A stretch of 9,340 nucleotides of DNA from assembly GCA_900544945.1 (NCBI GenBank), contig UQXG01000095.1, positions 1 through 9,340 on the forward strand. The letters run 5' to 3'. This DNA comes from an uncultured Eubacteriales bacterium. GTDB lineage: Bacteria > Bacillota > Clostridia > Oscillospirales > Oscillospiraceae. Shown here piece by piece: positions 6,759-9,340 of this stretch (the stretch's first letter is position 1; each line of letters begins with the position of its first letter). Position numbers and translations under genes: made by a program. The notes beneath the pieces were generated by a model. That model searched no databases. It was not told the origin of the DNA and worked only from the letters and a program-made list of their open reading frames with translations.

Positions 6759-7505
6759 TCAGAAGCTCTGCTGGGTACCGCGGATAAAGCTTCGGGTCTT
6801 TTCACTCTTGGGATGGTCGAAAACCTCTTCGGGGGTACCCATTTCCTCAATCACCCCGTCGGCCATGTAGATGACCACGTCGGCAACACTGCGGGCGAAA
6901 TCCATTTCGTGGGTCACTACGATCATGGTGTTGTCCTTGGATTTGAGACCCCGGATGACCCGCAGAACCTCGCCGGTGAGCTCCGGATCCAGAGCGGAGG
7001 TGGGCTCGTCAAAGCATAGCACCTGAGGGCTCAGAGCCAGGGCACGGGCAATGGCCACCCGCTGCTGCTGACCGCCGGAGAGCTGGTAGGGATAGCTGCC
7101 CTGCTTTTGCAGCAGACCCACCTGGTCGAGAAGCTTCAATGCCTTTTCCTTCAAGGCGCCCGGGTTGCCCTTTTTCAGAAGCTTGGGAGCCAGCATTACG
7201 TTTTCCAGCACGGTGTACTGGGGGAACAGGTTGAAATTCTGGAACACCAGGCCGAAATGAAGCCGGTTCTGCCGAATCTGTTCCTCCGTCAGGCTGCCGT
7301 CGTTGAGAAGCTTGCCATCCACCCGGATTTCTCCCTCATCCGGAGTTTCCAGGAAATTCAGGCAGCGAAGCAGGGTGGTCTTGCCGCTGCCGGAGGAGCC
7401 GATAATGGCCAGCACCTGACCCTTTTCCAGAGAAAAGCTGACCCCTCTGAGCACGTCCACAGAGCCGAAGCCCTTTTTGATATTCTTTACTTCCAAAATT
7501 GCCAT
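6759..7505 (-). CDS. Polar amino-acid ABC transporter, ATP-binding protein (GlnQ type)
   Basis: A 248-residue ABC ATPase that powers import through the neighbouring permease at the cytoplasmic face. All motifs are intact: Walker A GSSGSGKTT (36-44), Q-loop Gln88 in VFQNFNLFPQ, signature LSGGQQQR (141-148), Walker B VLCFDEP (161-167) with Glu166, D-loop SALD (169-172) and H-loop His198. NFNLFPQ and EEVFDHP near the C-terminus are typical of the GlnQ/HisP/ArtP branch. The start follows the permease stop by three bases; its ribosome binding site, AGAGG (7517-7513 on the minus strand), lies inside the end of the permease gene, so the two are co-transcribed. The exact substrate cannot be set from the ATPase. 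Confidence 0.95.
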   Translation of the reverse strand: MAILEVKNIKKGFGSVDVLRGVSFSLEKGQVLAIIGSSGSGKTTLLRCLNFLETPDEGEIRVDGKLLNDGSLTEEQIRQNRLHFGLVFQNFNLFPQYTVLENVMLAPKLLKKGNPGALKEKALKLLDQVGLLQKQGSYPYQLSGGQQQRVAIARALALSPQVLCFDEPTSALDPELTGEVLRVIRGLKSKDNTMIVVTHEMDFARSVADVVIYMADGVIEEMGTPEEVFDHPKSEKTRSFIRGTQQSF

Positions 7506-7508
7506 GGC

Positions 7509-8150
7509 TCAACCTCTGAAATAGTTTAGTTTTTCTTCCAGCTTGCCGAAGAGAATGGTCAGAAGACCGTTGAAAATCAGGTAGAAGGCACCGGTGTAGA
7601 ACAGAGGCCAGATAAGCCCCTTCTTGATAAAGGCCTCGCCTGCCCAGATGATTTCGTACACGCTGATAATCCGAGCCAGGGAGGTGTCCTTTACCAGGGT
7701 GATGATTTCGTTGCTCATGGGAGCCAGAATCCGCTTGACCACTTGCAGGAGCACCACCTTGAAGAAAATCTGGCTCTTCGTCATGCCCAACACCTGACCG
7801 GCCTCGTACTGCCCCAGAGGGATGGACTCAATGCCGCCCCGGTAGATTTCCGAGAAATAGCAGGCGTAATTGATGGCGAAGGCCACAATGGTGGCGGTGA
7901 ACCGGGGCATGGCGGACATGCCGAACATCAGACCCGGCCCATAGAAAATGATGATCAGCTGAAGCATCAGGGGCGTGCCCCGGATAATCCAGACAAAGCA
8001 CCGCACCAGACGGCGCAGGGGAGAGAATTTGCTCATGGAGCCGAAGCAGACCACAAGCCCCAGAGGAATGGAAAACAGCAGGGTCAGGCAGAAAATTTCC
8101 AGGGATTTTCCGAAACCTGCCAGAAGCTGCAAAGTAACCGGGAGAAACAT
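7509..8150 (-). CDS. Polar amino-acid ABC transporter, permease (HisM/GlnP family)
   Basis: A 213-residue inner-membrane permease of the His/Glu/Gln/Arg family; it would form the pore, probably as a homodimer because only one permease gene is present. Visible features are a first hydrophobic segment near residues 17-37, the family RGTP motif (57-60, then LMLQL), EIYRGGIESIP (101-111) and the EAA-loop core GQYEAGQVLGM (113-123), which docks on the ATPase. The C-terminal segment ends LEEKLNYFRG, as is usual. AGAGAGG at 8163-8157 (minus strand) lies six bases before ATG. Length is typical. It is followed at three bases by the ATPase and separated from the binding-protein gene by a hairpin-filled 296 bp. 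Confidence 0.94.
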   Translation of the reverse strand: MFLPVTLQLLAGFGKSLEIFCLTLLFSIPLGLVVCFGSMSKFSPLRRLVRCFVWIIRGTPLMLQLIIIFYGPGLMFGMSAMPRFTATIVAFAINYACYFSEIYRGGIESIPLGQYEAGQVLGMTKSQIFFKVVLLQVVKRILAPMSNEIITLVKDTSLARIISVYEIIWAGEAFIKKGLIWPLFYTGAFYLIFNGLLTILFGKLEEKLNYFRG

Positions 8151-8183
8151 AAGCTACCTCTCTTTAATATCGGGAACTGCTGA

Positions 8184-8212
8184 ATCATACTGAACTCCAA
8201 TTAAAATCTTAA
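8184..8212 (-). promoter_or_regulatory. Possible internal promoter for permease-ATPase
   Basis: On the minus strand TTAAGA (8212-8207), 17 bp, then TATGAT (8189-8184), a 5 of 6 match to the -10 consensus. The predicted leader to the permease ATG is about 27 nt. The -35-like box lies in the loop and arm of the diverged palindrome, so repeat and promoter overlap. Confidence 0.45.
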
Positions 8213-8253
8213 AAAAAGATTTTAATTGCCTGAAGGGCATGGAGTTCATATGA
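8185..8253. repeat. Diverged relative of the palindromic repeat with a side hairpin
   Basis: The inner stem AATTAAAATCTT / AAGATTTTAATT (8199-8210, 8216-8227) surrounds AAAAA and shares ATTAAAAT/ATTTTAAT with the core. The outer arms TCATA..TGAACTCC and GGAGTTCA-TATGA (8185-8189 with 8191-8198; 8241-8253) also pair. Between inner and outer arms on one side only lies GCCTGAAGGGCAT, a small hairpin with the TGAA loop seen in copy 3. The whole could fold as a three-way junction. Confidence 0.75.
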
Positions 8254-8257
8254 GACT

Positions 8258-8293
8258 TGTTTTGTGATTTCTTTCCTTATAAATCACAAAACA
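8258..8293. repeat. 13-bp stem hairpin in the transporter gap
   Basis: TGTTTTGTGATTT (8258-8270) pairs perfectly with AAATCACAAAACA (8281-8293) around a 10-nt pyrimidine-rich loop. It directly abuts copy 3 of the palindromic repeat. Confidence 0.85.
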
Positions 8294-8357
8294 GGCAGCG
8301 CCTGAAGGCGCTGCCTTCCTGATTAAAATTAAGATTTTAATCAGGAAATAGTATCAG
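8294..8357 (+). repeat. Palindromic repeat, copy 3 (complete bipartite form)
   Basis: This is the only whole bipartite copy. A GC-rich hairpin, GGCAGCGCC-TGAA-GGCGCTGCC (8294-8315), is followed at once by the 32-nt core (8316-8347, loop TAAG) and ATAGTATCAG. It shows that the half-hairpins at the window edges belong to the element. A further small hairpin (TGCCAG/CTGGCA, 8359-8373) lies just beyond. Confidence 0.92.
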
Positions 8358-8403
8358 CTGCCAGTGGCTGGCAATTGATTCCGCAGTTCTCGGAAACTCA
8401 CGG

Positions 8404-8429
8404 CAAGGGAGGACTTGCGTCCTCCCTTG
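8404..8429 (-). terminator. 3' hairpin of the substrate-binding protein gene
   Basis: CAAGGGAGGAC (8404-8414) pairs perfectly with GTCCTCCCTTG (8419-8429) around a 4-nt loop, 17 bp after the stop (8447) on the minus strand. It is followed by GCCGTGAG, with no T-tract. It could attenuate, or could stabilise the upstream message, rather than terminate fully. Confidence 0.6.
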
Positions 8430-8446
8430 GATGCCTGTTTGGAAAA

Positions 8447-9232
8447 TCAGTCTGCCAGCGTCAGGCTGTACTTGTCGGCCAGAGCCTGGAGAGAACCGTC
8501 GGCCTTCATCGCTTGCAGCAGCTCGTTGACCTTGGCGGTAACGTCGGAGTCCTTCCGGAAGCCGATGCCGTATTCCTCGCTGGTCAGGCTGATGCCGGCG
8601 GCCAGGTCGGCGTAGCTGGTGCCTTCGCCGGTCATGGCGTTGGCCATGGTGATGTCGATGACGCAGGCGTCAGAGGTGCCGGCGGCGACCTCCATCAGAG
8701 CCGCGGCCTGATCCTGGACGGCGATGATCTGATCCTCGGGGATGCCGATGCCCAGAACCGCTTCCTGACCGGCAGAGCCGTTCTCCACGGCGAAGGTCAG
8801 ATCGCTGAGGGACTCGGGGGTGGTGTAGTTTGCCAGAGCGTCGGCCTTCATGACCAGCACCTGGGCATTGACCACATAGGCATCGGAGCAGTTGGTATTC
8901 AGCTTGACCTCATCGGTGATGGTCATGCCGTTCCAGATGGCGTCAACGTTCTTGGTTTCCAGCTCGTAGAACTTCTTGCCCCAATCACCCAGGACCAGGA
9001 ACTCGCACTTGACGCCCAGCTTCTCGCAGACCTGCTCGGCCAGCTCCGCGTCGAAGCCCGTCCAGTTGCCGTTTTCGTCCTTGTAGTCCATGGGCTCGTA
9101 GTCGGTGATGCCCACGATCATGGTGCCCTTCTTCTGAATGTACTTCAGGTCGGAGTCGGAGGAGGCGCCGCAGGCGGACAGGCAGGTCAGAGCCAGTACC
9201 AGAACCAGCAGCAGAGCAAACATCTTTTTCAT
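8447..9232 (-). CDS. Amino-acid ABC transporter substrate-binding lipoprotein (SBP_bac_3 family)
   Basis: A 261-residue extracytoplasmic binding protein that would deliver a polar amino acid or a related compound to the downstream permease. The signal peptide ends in the lipobox LSAC with Cys21, followed by an Asp/Ser linker. Family features are MIVGITDYEPMDY (38-50), GFDAELAEQVCEKLG (59-73), DAIWNGMTITDEVK (97-110), AVENGSAGQEA and the hinge-region DACVIDITMANAM. In well-studied members the ITxxR stretch supplies the Arg that binds the ligand carboxylate; here the sequence reads TDEVK, with Val at that place. I recall this variant from clostridial paralogues, but the ligand is open. AAGGA (9247-9243) lies ten bases before ATG. 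It is the first gene of the transporter set. Confidence 0.94.
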   Translation of the reverse strand: MKKMFALLLVLVLALTCLSACGASSDSDLKYIQKKGTMIVGITDYEPMDYKDENGNWTGFDAELAEQVCEKLGVKCEFLVLGDWGKKFYELETKNVDAIWNGMTITDEVKLNTNCSDAYVVNAQVLVMKADALANYTTPESLSDLTFAVENGSAGQEAVLGIGIPEDQIIAVQDQAAALMEVAAGTSDACVIDITMANAMTGEGTSYADLAAGISLTSEEYGIGFRKDSDVTAKVNELLQAMKADGSLQALADKYSLTLAD

Positions 9233-9253
9233 ATCATTTTCTTCCTTTCTTTG

Positions 9254-9284
9254 CCCCTTGGGAACGCGGCCGTTACCCCTTGGG
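9254..9284 (-). promoter_or_regulatory. Direct repeat CCCCTTGGG x2 in the leader of the binding-protein gene
   Basis: CCCCTTGGG occurs at 9254-9262 and 9276-9284, 22 bp apart, close to two helical turns. The spacer is itself nearly palindromic (AACG/CGTT). Read as RNA on the minus strand, GGG-AACG and CGTT-CCC could pair around GCCG. It may be an operator or a leader structure; neither is proven. Confidence 0.45.
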
Positions 9285-9340
9285 ATCTGATACTATTTCC
9301 TGATTAAAATCTTAATTTTAATCAGGAAGGCATCGCCTGA
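9285..9340 (-). repeat. Palindromic repeat, copy 4 (bipartite form, cut by window edge)
   Basis: On the plus strand it reads ATC, TGATACTAT, the 32-nt core (9297-9328, loop CTTA), then GGCATCGCCTGA, the left half of the GC-rich hairpin. Bases 9290-9340 are the exact inverse of 3-53. On the minus strand TTAAGA (9315-9310) and TATCAG (9292-9287), 17 bp apart, form only a weak promoter candidate for the binding-protein gene. Confidence 0.9.

Noticed and set aside
8375..9307. Plus-strand open frame opposite the binding-protein gene
   Set aside because: It starts within the hairpin region, gives a Gly/Val/Gln-rich product and is antisense to a well-supported lipoprotein gene.
1..9340. CRISPR array from the repeated palindromes
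   Set aside because: Copies are kilobases apart, in both orientations, with no regular spacers and no cas genes.
1..9340. Composite transposon bounded by the terminal inverted repeats
   Set aside because: There is no transposase or integrase, the genes inside look like ordinary chromosomal cargo, and the same repeat also occurs internally. A repeat-induced contig break is simpler.

Overview
The window looks like gut-type Clostridia DNA, probably Oscillospirales. It is moderately GC-rich, with strong AGGAGG-type ribosome binding sites, lipoprotein signal peptides and a secreted Ig-repeat protein with a TEAP-rich linker. It also carries two interspersed palindromic repeats of a kind I associate with that group. 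The taxon is inferred from style, not from a marker gene. The window contains six protein genes, no RNA genes and no transposase.

Left part (1-2708, + strand): a palindromic repeat at the window edge is followed by a polytopic Wzx/MVF-type oligosaccharide flippase (107-1645). This overlaps by ATGA a lipoprotein ApbE, an FAD:protein FMN transferase (1642-2655). A good intrinsic terminator closes the pair. Middle part (2768-6392, + strand): a clear extended -10 promoter drives a 1160-residue secreted protein. It has a signal peptide, a Thr/Glu/Pro/Ala linker and ten tandem bacterial Ig-like units, with no visible wall anchor; a GC-rich hairpin follows it.

Right part (6707-9340, - strand): a polar amino-acid ABC importer is read toward the Ig gene, in the order substrate-binding lipoprotein (8447-9232), permease (7509-8150), ATPase (6759-7505), ending in a strong terminator. 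The binding protein and the permease are separated by 296 bp filled almost entirely with hairpins. The convergent gap between the Ig gene and the ATPase (6335-6758) is likewise filled with repeats.

The most unusual content is a palindromic repeat family. An identical 32-nt core (14-bp stem, 4-nt loop) occurs four times, plus one diverged relative. The core is flanked either by a second GC-rich hairpin (GGCAKCGCC/GGCGMTGCC) or by ATAGTATCA arms. The first and last 51 or so bases of the window are inverted copies of it, so the window may be a contig that breaks at this repeat. I do not see a defence system, CRISPR array or other recognisable new multi-gene system. The repeat family, the hairpin array inside the ABC operon, the flippase-ApbE pairing and the unanchored Ig protein are the points worth following.
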